The notes below the pieces were generated by a model. The model was not told the origin of the DNA, did not search any database, and worked only from the letters and a program-made list of their open reading frames with translations. The translations under genes were made by a program, and so were the position numbers. Of a DNA stretch of 64,000 bases, positions 52,201 through 64,000 are shown piece by piece. This stretch comes from Andrena cerasifolii (lineage: Eukaryota; Arthropoda; Insecta; Hymenoptera; Andrenidae): the NCBI RefSeq assembly GCF_050908995.1, contig NC_135119.1, positions 8,308,001 to 8,372,000 of the forward strand. The letters run 5' to 3'. The first letter of the stretch is position 1, and each line of letters opens with the position of its first letter.

Positions 52201-55200
52201 CCTCTTCCACCCTTCGTCCCGCAAATCCGCCCAGCATCCGCGGGCAGGAAGCTGGAGAGAAGCGCCGACTTTATCCAGCAAGACGTATTCGAATCCTTTC
52301 GACGTTGCACTCGTGTCGCCATTTCCAGGTAGCTTTCCCCGCGCCATTCCAGTCGGTGGTTGAGGTCGTCGAAATCTTTGAATGAAATCCACGAGAGCCG
52401 GACTGGAGGCCCGTTGGCGAAGCCTCGTCCTTCCATCGATCCACACTCCAGATTAGGTAGAAGTATCTACCTCAAGAGGTTCGTGGAAGAGGTGAAATAC
52501 GCTGGGGGTGTAGAAGGGTGGATCGCACGAAACGAGATGCTCCAAAACGGGAACGAGGCTTGGGGATTGGGGCCTCGAAAAAGCGGTTAGAAAGGGAGGT
52601 AACAAGAGCGGAAAATGCGCTAGACGTCATTTTTTTTTAAGTACTCTCTTCAACGAGATCGAAGGAATCGAGGCGATGCATCCCGCGCTCTGGATCCTTT
52701 AGTTACAGCTAATTATGTAACCAACTATAAGAATAGTAGACGCAAGGGACGCAGTTTACTTGCTGCAGCTCGTAGAAGTATTTCCCTCGATAGGCGAGCG
52801 TTCAATAAATCTCGATGCAAGAACACTGCGGATAATAGGCTTATACGCGCGTCGCCGTTCGATGCTCTTGAATAGAAGACAGAAGTGGATGGATTACGTA
52901 AGCGGTGCTGCTGCTGCTGCTGCTGACCTCGAATACCCAATCGATCAAGAAGGTATATGTATAACAGAAGGAAGGAGTAAAAAGAACACCTGCGAACGAT
53001 CTCCTGCTATAATCTTACATCGCCAAACGCTTCCGCGTATCTTATAAAACCGATAAGATAAATAACTGTAATCCGAAGGGAAGCATTCTCAACTGACAAC
53101 TGCCCATACTTCACAGCACGCTACACTAAAGTGTTCAGCGGGCAGCCGTGCTCTATGCGGCGAAGAACTATTCTCATAAGATTGATCTTAGAACAGATTC
53201 AAGGGTTTCGCATCGCGGCGTTACTCGCGTTGGCTTCTAAACTCGGTAAGCGATTAGTTTTGACACTTGGCAGCGGACCGACAATGCCGCGCGATACAGT
53301 TAAACGCGGATTGTTCGAGGGAATAAAATATTTACCCGCGGCGTGTGTCGATCCAGTGCCAAGAGCAGAGTCGCCCGTTGCGAAAAGCGAGCCGCAAAAC
53401 GACGGATCCGACTCGCGCAAGGACGCAACCGTTCAACCGCATTGCCATTTTTTTCATTCGCTGCTGGTGAGCGCGTGGCCGGTGCCGCGCGCAGATTAAA
53501 CCGAGGAAGGCAGAGAAGACGAGTGACCGGGAAGGAAGCCGGAATGAAAGGACTCTAGGTCGCCGCATTCTTTGTCCCAGCCAATCGCAGTGTATGACAG
53601 ATGTCGCAAGCACGTAATTTCCATCTTCCTGGCGCGCGACCAACTTCCACGAAGTGGCAAACGCCCGGAATAAGGAGGGAAAACGCGAAATGCTGGGTTC
53701 AGTGCGAGGTATTGTGCGCTCCTCGGGCTGTGCGGGCGAATAATTTTAAGGGGTTGCGGAACGTGAAAATGTAAACATTTTAAAATTAAAACATTTCCAA
53801 ATGATTAAGAACCAAGAGTAGGTATAGGAGCTGTTGTGCTAGCTTTATACTGCTGTAGATTTTATTGGCTTCTCTGATACAAGTCATCAGTTGTTTCCAT
53901 TTCAATTCTAGGTATCTTCTAGCCTTCTCTGCCCAAGGAGAATATATTGATGCGTTAGACTATTGTTCCGAAGGTGGCACGTACGTGAGGCTTCGTTCAT
54001 TCTCGATATTTACAATCAGCCAGGATGAGGAGCAGGTGCAACGAGCACGTAGCCACATAACGAAGGAAAACAGTTCGAAGAAAGGACCTGGCGAAGAAGC
54101 AGCCTCAAGGGCTTAGGAGATCAGCGAGTCTTAGGTGGAAGCCTTTCGGCCCGTATCTGCGCGATATAACGCCACCCCATTTCTCTCCAATTTATGACCG
54201 AAGTATCTGCCAGATAGGAAAGCTCTCAGATCTCGGATGTGATGTCAGAATTTGTGGTATGTTGTCTGATTATCATCTTACGAGCATCTACGTTCACGCT
54301 ATCCACGTTGCCACTTCAATTCGTACAATCGCTGCAACGGAGGCTACTGCTTCTCGACATTTCTTAAGCCTGCACATGTACGAACGTTCTCGCTGTTTTG
54401 AAAACCTGCAGTGAATAATTGACTAGCTCCTAGCGAGTATCTCCATTGTATTTATCTCCGTTTCGGAATATGATATTACCTACTCCGTTTTTCCTCTGCC
54501 TTCGTCTGCTTCAAACACAACCTATGAAAACAGCGCACAGTTGCAAACGGATAACATTCTTCTACTTGGTAGCTTAGTATCTTCCAATTTTTGCAGTTCT
54601 TCCATGCCCCTTTATCAGCTTATTATTTCACGTAGTCGAGAACTGTTACCACAACGAACTTATTTCCAAGAACCAGCTTTCTGGAAGGTAAGGAGCGCTT
54701 TAAACTGTCGCGCAGAAATGATCTGGAGCAAAGAATCAAACGCCCTTCAAACCCACAGCAGATCGACGAACAATGGCAGCGAACGAAAACAATTAATTCT
54801 CCTGGGGAAGGCGGCTCGCGATAATTCTTACGTTTCGTTCTTGATTTGGATTGTGCGAAGCAAGTGTATCGAGTACTTTATCCGGTCCCCTTTTGTAACA
54901 GTTACAAAGGAGTACAGCAACAATGGAGCTGACTGTTCACGTCAGTTTCACGCACGCGCCTGCGGCATCTCAACGACGGAGACTTCCGATCCTCCGCGGT
55001 AGTAATCGCGTGATTTTTTGCGAAAGCATCCGCGATTATGTCTTTCTGCGGATCAATTCGCAATTCCACTTTCGTCGGCAAAGCGCACGCTTCACGACCC
55101 TCAGCCCTCTGCTCTCCTTTGCGGCGACACTCGCTCGAGAAACGAGCTTGATGAAAGCCTGCGTAGGACTCAAAGACCAATCGAGACGCCATCTTAATGC

Positions 55201-55224
55201 AGAAATACGATGGTATGCGTACAG
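40260..55224. other. no gene recognised
   Basis: Fifteen kilobases with only short frames (the longest are about 145 codons), none with a recognisable domain or splice-supported homology. Apart from the TGC microsatellite and an AT run near 48842-48862, no clear repeat structure was seen. Confidence 0.45.
52906..52925. repeat. (TGC)n microsatellite
   Basis: Six and two-thirds TGC units. In one frame this reads as an Ala run inside an unrecognised 95-codon frame, which is not taken as a gene. Confidence 0.9.
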
Positions 55225-55228
55225 TTAA

Positions 55229-55935
55229 CGAGACTAGGCAGTCAGATCGCTCGAAAATCAAGTATTTTTTGCGAATCAATTACAAGAAGATGAACGCAAA
55301 TTGTGACTAGTAATTTTGGGTAATGTTTAAGAATACTATAATCGATAAAAAAAGAATTATTTGAATAATATATACATATGTATGACAGCGCTACTACAAT
55401 CGTCTGATATGTAGGCGTTTTTTCTGGAGCCCCTTGTAAGTTTGCAGTGATTATGGCCGTAAGAAATTGAATTGTGAAATATCCTCTGAAATTGGTACTT
55501 TTCCATGGCCCCCATCCTGGTCTGAAGCTATTGAAAAAGACAAAAAATCAAAATTATAAAAATGGCGGCTGTGATTTGAACCGTGATTTTTCGCCAGGGA
55601 AAAGAGCCATTTTATTATTTTTTTTTTTTGGTGAAAACAGGAGTTTTCACAGACTTATGCGTTGGTTAAGGTCGTACCTCGACATGTTTCATATATGCTG
55701 AATTTTTTTCAAATCGATTTGCACCTCCGTTTTTTCGCAATCACTGCAAAACGAAGAGGAAATATGACTCCGAGAAAAACGCGTTTAAAGTTTCGAAAGA
55801 GGAATCTAGTCTACCTGCGTGCGCGCAGAAACGGTTTATGACGCGCTCCACCTTTTCGCTGTAAAATCCTTAATTTTGCGAATTTTAACACGAATCGAAA
55901 AAAAAATCGAGTTTCTGACTGCCTAAGTAGTTCCC
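55229..55935. mobile_element. TTAA-flanked element with TAGGCAGTCAG inverted ends
   Basis: The left end reads TTAACGAGACTAGGCAGTCA and the right-end complement TTAAGGGAACTACTTAGGCA followed by GTCAG; both continue into TCG and an A/T run. TTAA lies at 55225-55228 and 55936-55939. The interior holds an inverted pair around TTTGCAGTGATT (55441 and 55738) and a stretch ATGGCGGCTGTGATTTGAAC. That stretch resembles the complement of part of the 33610-34004 element. The 75-codon frame at 55474-55701 inside it is not recognised as a gene. Confidence 0.6.
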
Positions 55936-57216
55936 TTAAACCAGGGATGCACAGGGTGCTGTTTTGAGCGCCTGGCGGCGAGCAACCTGCCGTGCGTCGA
56001 CCTGTCCCGTTGCTAAGGGTAGAATCAGTGAGGAGAACTAAGGCTTAAGCGAAAATCGAAACCGTGGAACCTCTTCCTATAATAAGACAGTTCATACGAC
56101 AAGTATCCTGCTCGAAGAACTGATTTCACGAGTGCAATTGTTAGGAAGGACCCGACCCGCCTTCCTATTTCCACGGAATATCGCTCTTCTAATTTTATAG
56201 CGCGACTGCCACTTTTAAAGCTGACTATCGCTTTTTAATAGCCAAAAAGAAGGTTCCACCGACCGTGATATTTCTGCCGAAGGTCCGGCTAGCACCCTTA
56301 TGTCTCCTGAATGATCCTGCAGGCGAGAGGACTAACGCGCCACACGAGTCCCTGGCTGCAGGCGCTGCCAGCCGAGAAAAGATTCATGGAGGCCATTATT
56401 CACAAACGATTTAGCGCCGGAATAATGAATACAGCGATCTATACGGCTACCAGTGCAGACGGAAAGGGGTCGGAGGTTGACCCTAGCCACAACGTGAATG
56501 CGGCGTGCTCGAAAGCAGCTCTCACTCCGAATTCTTCTCTGCCTGTTCTCCATAACCGTTCCGAGAGCTGGAGGACACTCTTCGCTTAGGTTGTTCCGTT
56601 ATTAACGCCTAATGCGTTAGATATTTCTCTCGCGTCTTGACGTCGCATAGGCTGTGCCAACGTTGACGCCGCCGAATAATTATTTATCGCCGGCTGGCAT
56701 TATTGAAATACACCACGCACGGGCGAGTGACATAAATTTCTTTGAAACGTATACGAATCGTTCCAATCGAGCGCGCATCGGTGCAACGCGAGGGAAAAAC
56801 GTTATCGCCCAGAAACCCTTTCTCGTCGCCGATTTTTTATCGAGATTTTCAGATTTACGGGGAGGTAAACGCATCGATCTTAGCCCCCTCGATCGGACAG
56901 CCAGATAAGGCAACGTAATCCATAAAATTTCACCGAGCACGACTGTAATACGCGGCTCGGTCGTAGGATTTGTCCCGAGTCAGGCGCACAGCATAAATCA
57001 ACCCGCTCGCTATTGTACGGGCGCGGATTCCGAGCTGGACTCCGGTGCATGCACGGCCAAAGCAAATATTTTATCCCGGCGAATTAGCATAGATTTCAGG
57101 TGTATCGCCAAATGGGAAGCCGTAATCACCGAAAAGGTTTATCTGCCAACTTGATCCACGGAGCTGACCGTCGCGCTACCCGGCGGGAGGCTATATTACC
57201 CCATAGCGCAACTTCA

Positions 57217-57903
57217 GGGCGGATTCTCGTGTAACAGCCTCCAAAGGTAACTGATACTTATGAATTTTTTTTAAAAAAACTATCGTTAATATTGGGTTAA
57301 ACTCTTATCGGACATAAGGTTGGCAGAATAAACTTGCAGTAATTTTTTTATGTCTATCCTTCTTATTATTTATTAATTCTTATGGAATCGTGTTAACCTC
57401 TTCGACGATGTTGGCGTGACGTGCAGCACCTATCACAGTCATGCGATTGCAAAAAGAATATAGTTTACGCTGGAACTGAACATAAAATGTGCATTTTAGA
57501 CTTTATTTGTAATACTTTTTTCATCGATATAAAGTAAATTTATCGAAAGAAAAAAGTTACTTTTTCTTTCGAACGCTATAACGTTTTCAATTTTCCATTT
57601 TTTTTCTTACAATTAGGGTCAATCCCAGCGTAAACTACCTAACTTTAAGAAACTTCTTTTCTTGCAAACACATGACTGTGACAGGTGCTACGCGTACCGC
57701 CAACAGGAGTTACATCGTCGAAGAGGTTAACGAGATTATACAATAATTAATAAATAATAAGCATCGACATTAGAAAAATATTTTCTGCGCGTTTAAAGAT
57801 GCCTCCTTACATTCCAAAAGAGTTTAATCCAATACTAACAATAGATTTTTAAAAGAATCGTAATTATCAATTACTTTTGGGAATGGTACACGAGAATCCC
57901 CCC
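57217..57903. mobile_element. long foldback (hairpin) element, TTAA-flanked, about 690 bp
   Basis: Nearly the whole element is an imperfect palindrome. The outer ends are GGGCGGATTCTCGTGTA (left) and GGGGGGATTCTCGTGTA (right complement). Matching continues through segments such as GAGTTTAA.CCAATA.TAAC and AATTAATAAATAATAAG. It then runs through a second TTAA pair (57393-57396, 57727-57730) into inner arms starting CCTCTTCGACGATGT and reaching GTTTACGCTGG. The loop is roughly 57480-57610. The right outer flank is TTAA (57904-57907) and the left is TTCA (57213-57216). The inner 57397-57726 segment could itself be a nested TTAA element. No coding capacity. Confidence 0.75.
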
Positions 57904-57907
57904 TTAA

Positions 57908-60900
57908 CGAGCAAAGGAAACGTGCAACGTAGACATCACGCTGACACGCCGATGTCAGAGCTCTTTTCCTGTTTGACGTTCAACCTCGCAAAGAAATTAA
58001 TTACAACCAGGATGGCTAAAGTCAACGTGAAAGTTGCAGGCTTCATTAAAATTACGGGATTCACGAGTTGCCGTAATAACGTAAATTTTAAAGTGATCCG
58101 AGAGGAAGATTATATTTCTTCATCTTTCAGTTGCAAACAAGTATTATTTATCCAACATCGAAATTGCGTTCGCATGTTTACTCATGTCCACATTACGAAT
58201 TCATCGCGTTTGGAAGTTTCATTAAACTAGCGGGAATACACTAATGAATGCATTTTCGGTGACAGATAGTTTCGAAATTATGATGACCTATGGGTGTACG
58301 CATCGACGCATTTTTCTTGCTCTTCCTGGACCGTTCGACGAACACCAGAAAGTTGCTCGATACATTTTATTGCCCCGTGATTGAAGAATCATCTACTTAA
58401 TCACCGTGCCCGACGCTGTTTGTGCGGCTGGAAATTTCGCAGAAATGCCACGTTAAAAGGGATGGTTTATAATACCTATCCAGCAGGTAATAATGTTTCG
58501 TAAACTCAACAAATTAACGAAAAACAGTTGGGAGAATGTTATTTATTTACGTCGCATATCGGTATTGATCGTAAGAATTATTTCCATCGAGGGGATAAAA
58601 AGCGATAAATGAAACGAAAGCATCGCCAGCAATATAAAGTAGCAGGAAAAAACGAATAATGGAATGTAAATTGTCGAATACGCTTGTGCTATCAATTTGG
58701 CCATCGATCATCGCTAAAGCTACCCAGAGAGCTTCGATGACGTAGTGCAAACAAAAGCAATCCGAATTCGGATGTCACTGATTGTGAGATTCGATATGTT
58801 TGTGAAATTCGATATGTAGTCTTTCAGAACCCATATGGGCCACGGTATTCCAGGAAGAAATATGGAAAATCCATTTTAGCGTTTGCACTCGGTAAAATAA
58901 CAGTTTCGAAAATATGTATTGATGGGATTGTACGGTTTCTAGGGAGTTGTATGATCAAAGGAACTATGGGGAACGTTAATACGGTATTGCCACGAGGAAA
59001 AAGAGAAACGATCAGAACTCTCATTTTACCGCCTCATCGAGGATTCTATCTTTGGAGGAGCCACGAAGGTGGAATCTCTCTGCTCCTCGTCGAAATAACG
59101 GAAGAAACCGAACGATATTTAAAGGCCCCGTAAGATGAAATCGATTTCCTGCCAGTCGATGGTTACGTGGCGGCTAGACGGTCGGACATCTTGCCGAGAT
59201 GCTTTCCGTTCCCTCATAAATGAGTCAGCTTGCACTCCGATCGTAAGTCAGAAATAAAAACGATGGGGGTTATAGAGCACGGATCGCCCGAAGGAAGCCA
59301 CGCAACGTTATCACTTACAATCTCCATCCAGAAATATCGGAGAAAGTTATGCCGATGGCTGAGAAAATCAATTCTAGATTATACAGATTTATTCTCGTGG
59401 CATGGACACTCACGCTTCCTAAGCATCAGCGGGATAAGGGACAATGCTCGGCGGCAATTGCACCAAATGAGCATGCTGCAATTGATTTGCATCGTATCCA
59501 TATATATATATTGCAGAATATCCTCGAAAGTAGACCTGCGGTTTGTAATTTCGACATTTGTGGACAACGGTAACTGTGAACCCGTATACCGAATGGAAGA
59601 ACGTAGCAAAATATCTGCGACGCAGACGAGTGTGGTCAAGTGTATTTCCCATTGGATCGTTCTGGCCAACAAACTTAACGTTATGCCCCTTGTCATTTAC
59701 TCCCTCTATATTTCTCTATCCTCTAAATCGTTTAATCAAGAGTTTCCACAAAAGAACCTCGAGTTTAATTATATTCGCTGCATTGAGCCCAACCTAAAGG
59801 GGTTCCGCGTTCTTCCCCACCCTCTTGGGACCCAACTTCACGATACGCAATAAACTGAAACTTTGACTCGGACGCTTAATACCGCAATGCGCAACGAGCA
59901 CAGAATTCTGACCAGATAACCCACAATACAAGCTAATAAGTTTGAAAAGTATACTCCGTAGGTAATCGAGGACAGCTTCCACAGGGACCAGAATTAGTGG
60001 AGAACGAGTAGGACCCAGGACGCCAAGAAACAAATTCATTAGTACTCCAGGAAAACGTTTCGGGGCCAAGGAGCGCGGATTCCAAGAGTGAACTCGCCGT
60101 GGATACGTAAAAAGGACGAGAAGAAGCAAAAATCTCCCAGGACCGTAGAGTAGCGGGATGCGGCATGGCTGCGTTCTGACAGTGACGTATACGAACAGTG
60201 CCACGGTGGCCAGAACCTAAATTGTTTCGAAGTAAATAGCGCACGGGAGCCCCGTGGCTAGCAAATTGCATCCACGGCACTTTAGCACGATATTCTCCTA
60301 CCTCCCCTCCCGCCCACGTTGCAGTCCTTCCCAACGACCCTTCTACAATTTGTTTGGCAACGGATGACCATCTCTGCGATGCAAATGCGTTCAGAACAAG
60401 TATTTCAAGGGAATGCAAGCGGCAAGAATTCGCACAGCCGAGGGGCATCGCGTTCGCTGAAACTCTTTTGTGTCCATTAATTAAAAAATAGAAGAAGAAA
60501 AATGCTACTTTGAACACGTGCTCCGCACCCTGTTATCGCCCCCGACGTAGATCACGCGCGAAACAGCGCGGTTTTGGACGCGCGAGGTGATAAATGTCGG
60601 AGGTAGCGCGCGCTCCCGTAGCCGAATTCGATCTCTCGCGGTTCATTCCTTCTCATACTTTATTCACATCGCCCTCCATTCCCCGCGCACTTAAGGCGAA
60701 ATTACGCAAATGAATAGGGAGGATCTTTGCCGCGCTTAGCGTTGACGCCAATGATTTACGCGTAATACGTCGGTACCGTTTACATCCACTTGGATAGTAA
60801 TTTGTACAGAAAGCTGCAGCGGATACGGCAATGCAGCGAGAGTGCAGGTGCGAGATGCTCGCTGTGCGCCAACATTAAATCAAATATGTATCAGGAACGG

Positions 60901-61791
60901 GGCGCGTATTAGTCAGGGGAGATACATTTGATTAAAGCCTTAAGTGTACTAAAACGGCACTAATCGCGGGAAGTTATTATTGACGCGCTGCTTCGTCCAT
61001 TAACGCGTCTGCTTTAATTACACACTGCAAATTCTGTTATCTGCCGTGCCTTTTCTGCGATAATTCCATTCCACGGTCATGCGTACTAAAAGAACGGGAA
61101 CGAACGAGGATCGCAAGACGTTATTTTAGCCCCTGAGCACTGCTGTACGTAAACCTCGCGCGTTTTGTGGTGAATGTATTGCGGGACTGTGATTTTTCGG
61201 AATTCGCAGAGTAATAGCAGGGAATGCTAGCTAAGAATATTCTGATCGTTGGTAACGCGGCTTTGAAAATGCCTCGAAAGGGGCCAGCGCGAGGGAGCCA
61301 ACTGGAACTGGAAAGATTAAACTCCCGAAACTCCCTTAACGATTAATCTGATCCACGGTGTAGCAGTGCGGCGGATCGCGGACGAAACTAACGCAGCTAT
61401 AATTGCTGCAACACCAACCCACGTGAATTACCGGGAGAGCGGAGAAGCGATGTCCCCATACGACCGAACCGTGAACTCGCAACAGACATCGCGGTGTCTC
61501 CTTCAGAGGTGAACAGATTCTCGGGGGGATGTGCAACTAAATGGGTGTATTGTCACCAGACGATTCTGTACAAAGCAAAACGACCACCTGCAGGGACACC
61601 GTGCATGACAGAATAGGGACGCCTCAAATTAATTCGGTGAACCTGTGACGCGCAACTTACCATCTCTAAAATCACTCTACGTTGCATTAGAGCGTCAGTT
61701 TCACCGACACACTACAGATAAGATTCATTGGTAATTACGGTACAATTTTTCTGGAGAGGAAGTACGAATATATCCTGCTACGATCGACGCT
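57908..61791. other. no gene recognised
   Basis: This includes a 207-codon frame at 59230-59853 and an overlapping opposite-strand 194-codon frame at 59933-60517. Neither shows a known motif, and both have open frames in competing phases, as expected by chance. Confidence 0.4.
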
Positions 61792-61795
61792 TTAA

Positions 61796-62442
61796 CAGTA
61801 GAACTGCCAAGCCTGTCAAAATGACGGGTTTCGAATATTTTTCTTTTAAATTATTAACATCATGACTTTTAATAAGATGGAAGAATGGTTATATTTCTCT
61901 ATTTGGTTTCTTTCAAATGTTTTAATTACTATTTATCTGGCTAATGTATACCTAAATATACCTAAGTGTATACAATGAGTTTTAGACTAAAAAATATACA
62001 TCAATATATTTGTATTCATTTATACAAAGATTCAGAAAAAATTTGATCTTCATTTGTTATTGAAAAATGTATTCTTCTTGTTATATTGTAAAATGGTGCA
62101 ATAAATGATGCTATTGCATCATACTTTCTTCCAAAATTTCGAAACCAGTGATATTACATTACAATATGAAATTATGTACCGTGTAAATTTTATTTGTAAT
62201 TTATTCAGTGGGAATAGTACGTGCAGTGAGAGCAATGAGTGACTAACCAAATTGAAATTTATATTTAGTATATCTTAGCAATAAAATTACCTTACGAATA
62301 AATAATTGAATACATTAAATGCTGTTTTTTCGTTTATAATTTTTATAAAAAAGAAATTACACGTAGAAACACATTTTTCGAATACCCGTCAAATTGACGG
62401 GTGTGGTAGATATATACATATCCAACGCTGGTAATTCTAGTG
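61796..62442. mobile_element. TTAA-flanked piggyBac-like MITE with subterminal palindromes
   Basis: It is flanked by TTAA at 61792-61795 and 62443-62446. The left end CAGTAGAACTGCCA and right-end complement CACTAGAATTACCA are inverted copies with three mismatches. Near each end lies a palindrome: CCTGTCAAAATGACGGG at about 61815 and ACCCGTCAAATTGACGGGT at about 62385. The interior is AT-rich and non-coding. TTAA target, CA(C/G)TAGAA ends and subterminal palindromes fit piggyBac-type non-autonomous elements. Confidence 0.75.
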
Positions 62443-63054
62443 TTAACTATCACATTCTGATTTCAAGCATCTACCAGAATTTTATCGCTCCCTTGTAATT
62501 ACTACATTACGCAATATTTTCCCCCGAAAAAAAACAGACTTAAATCCCACATAAAGTTGCGCTTCCAGCCTGTTTGTTCTCACCATCCTTGGTTAAACTA
62601 TCCGCTGCAGCCCTGAGGCCGTAGAAACACTCCAAGCCCTCGACTCGACTAAATAATCGTCTCATTAGTCTCTAGGTACACAACGGAACGTGGTTGCGAC
62701 TCGTCCTCGTCATCAGTTACCGCATCGCCTTTCCGCGATTTTTACACACCGTCCCGCGGCTATTAAGAAGTCCACCTCGAAGCAAAGAACCGAAATATTG
62801 CGACTAATGAAACGTCGATTTAAATCTGTTACGTGGAGATTGGCCAACTCAAAGGAAACCATTTTTGGCAGAATTATTGGAGCCCATCCAAATTAACTAT
62901 TTCGCCGTGTGCCGGTTGGCTTGGCTCGAAACTTTTTAATCTCTAATGCACGCGTTTCTTTTACTTTCACGGATGGGATTGGGAGGTTAAATAGATCGTC
63001 ACGTGACTCGTTCATGCGCTCCTTGCCGTGGCGATAGAACTCGGTAATTATTTA

Positions 63055-63928
63055 GGGTAAAGTAGCCGAATATGAGACCCATTTCTTAAAGACATCATGA
63101 ATCTTGACTAAGAACACTTTTATTAAAATTCGATACACGTTTTAAAAGTAAAATATATATTCTTTAGCAACCTAGTTGAAAGTACTATGACAAAGATTCG
63201 GTTTCTCCATAATAAAATAAAAACCAAAGTCATTCAAATACGTAGATAAAAAATGGGTTCGTAATATGAGACCCAGTTTGTTTTTTCCCGAAATTTATTT
63301 TTTCTTTCTTTTTTTATAAAGTCAGCACGTGAAATCTATTTCTTCACTACCGTAATCTTCGTGGGCCCACCACCGAAGTCTTCATGGGCCCACCACGCCC
63401 ATCGTAACACGTTATACGTTCACATAGCACATCTGAAGAATAAAGACCTGTGCAAAACAGGCATTCTGTATCATAATTTTCTTTCTTAATCATTTTCATC
63501 ATTCAGAACAACTTCTTCTTCACTCTCATCAGTTGAACTTTCACGGGTCTCATATTCGGAAACAATAACATGATAACTCTTAAGTAGCTTCGAAGTTAAG
63601 TCTTCATCATTTAAGGATATACAACTAATACGCCTTAAACACCATATCAAGCACTATACAAAAGTACTTGTGAAAATCATTATACACTTGCCACTTTAGA
63701 GGTATTTGTAATTTAATCGAACCACTTCAAAAACTTTCTGCAATGTATTTCAGAAATATATGCTTGCTCAAGACGCTTAATTGATTACAATGCCACTGTG
63801 CGGACAAAACAACAAATACACGGTTAGTTAGTAAACAAATAGCATCTCTATGGCGTTTAAGAGTTCTGTAGCGGAGATAAGCTGGGGTCTCATATTAGGA
63901 GAGGTCGTCACATTCGGCTACTTTACCC
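63055..63928. mobile_element. TA-flanked inverted-repeat element, GGGTAAAGTAGCCGAAT family
   Basis: Both ends read GGGTAAAGTAGCCGAAT inward, exact over 17 bases, with TA at 63053-63054 and 63929-63930. The next left-end motif ATATGAGACCC recurs inside near 63263 (AATATGAGACCC), 63545 (GGGTCTCATATTCGG) and 63885 (GGGTCTCATATTAGG). The element is 874 bp with no transposase frame. A short direct repeat (GTGGGCCCACCAC / ATGGGCCCACCAC) lies near 63361-63398. Confidence 0.8.
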
Positions 63929-64000
63929 TACCATCGCGTTGTGATCGCGGGAGCGGATAAATTTTCGCACGAAGAAGAAACGCATATGTGTTTACGATGT

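Noticed and set aside
57434..57450. TATCACAGTCATG, similar to the start of insect miR-2 family members
   Set aside because: The match ends after about eight bases, and the stretch belongs to the arm of the long TTAA foldback, not to a short pre-miRNA hairpin.
59230..59853. 207-codon open frame on the plus strand
   Set aside because: It is one of the longest frames, but it has no recognisable domain, opposite-strand and other-frame ORFs overlap it, and no splice or promoter context supports it. This length can occur by chance in 64 kb.

Overview
The window is animal nuclear DNA, most likely from a hymenopteran insect (ant, bee or wasp; an ant is my best guess). The evidence is one spliced exon with a discs-large L27 sequence of insect type, an insect Tret1-like sugar-transporter pair with GT-AG introns, abundant CpG, and many small TTAA- or TA-flanked non-autonomous DNA transposons. 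There are no bacterial operons, rRNA, recognisable tRNA genes or CRISPR arrays. Gene density is very low and most of the window reads as intron or intergenic DNA.

Layout. At 9051-9182 on the minus strand lies one internal exon of dlg1 (scaffold protein, L27 domain); its neighbouring exons were not found, so the DNA around it is probably dlg1 intron. At 33112-36320 (plus strand) lies a decayed Tret1-like transporter gene. It has recognisable phase-1 introns, two frameshifts, two in-frame deletions, a lost 3' end, and two back-to-back TTAA transposon insertions in its second exon. About 1.3 kb further on, 37606-39171 (plus strand) holds an intact two-exon Tret1-like gene of 472 codons. The two are tandem paralogues, one kept and one lost.

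Repeats dominate the rest. Four elements (11501-11893, 19698-20732, 39296-40257, 63055-63928) share one architecture: TA flanks, inverted ends starting GGG, and further copies of the end motif inside. A second group is flanked by TTAA (2407-2758, 33610-34004, 34009-34658, 55229-55935, 57217-57903, 61796-62442). There is also a nested TTA-flanked element (17630-17902), a large foldback (25979-26650), a 147-bp tandem repeat (13019-13399) and some microsatellites. One TA-flanked element begins 125 bp after the transporter stop codon and carries the first AATAAA downstream of the gene, so it may supply the transcript end.

All calls were made by eye from sequence and translation. No alignment, repeat library or transcript data were available. 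Exons of other genes that lack a memorable motif could have been missed, especially at 40-55 kb.
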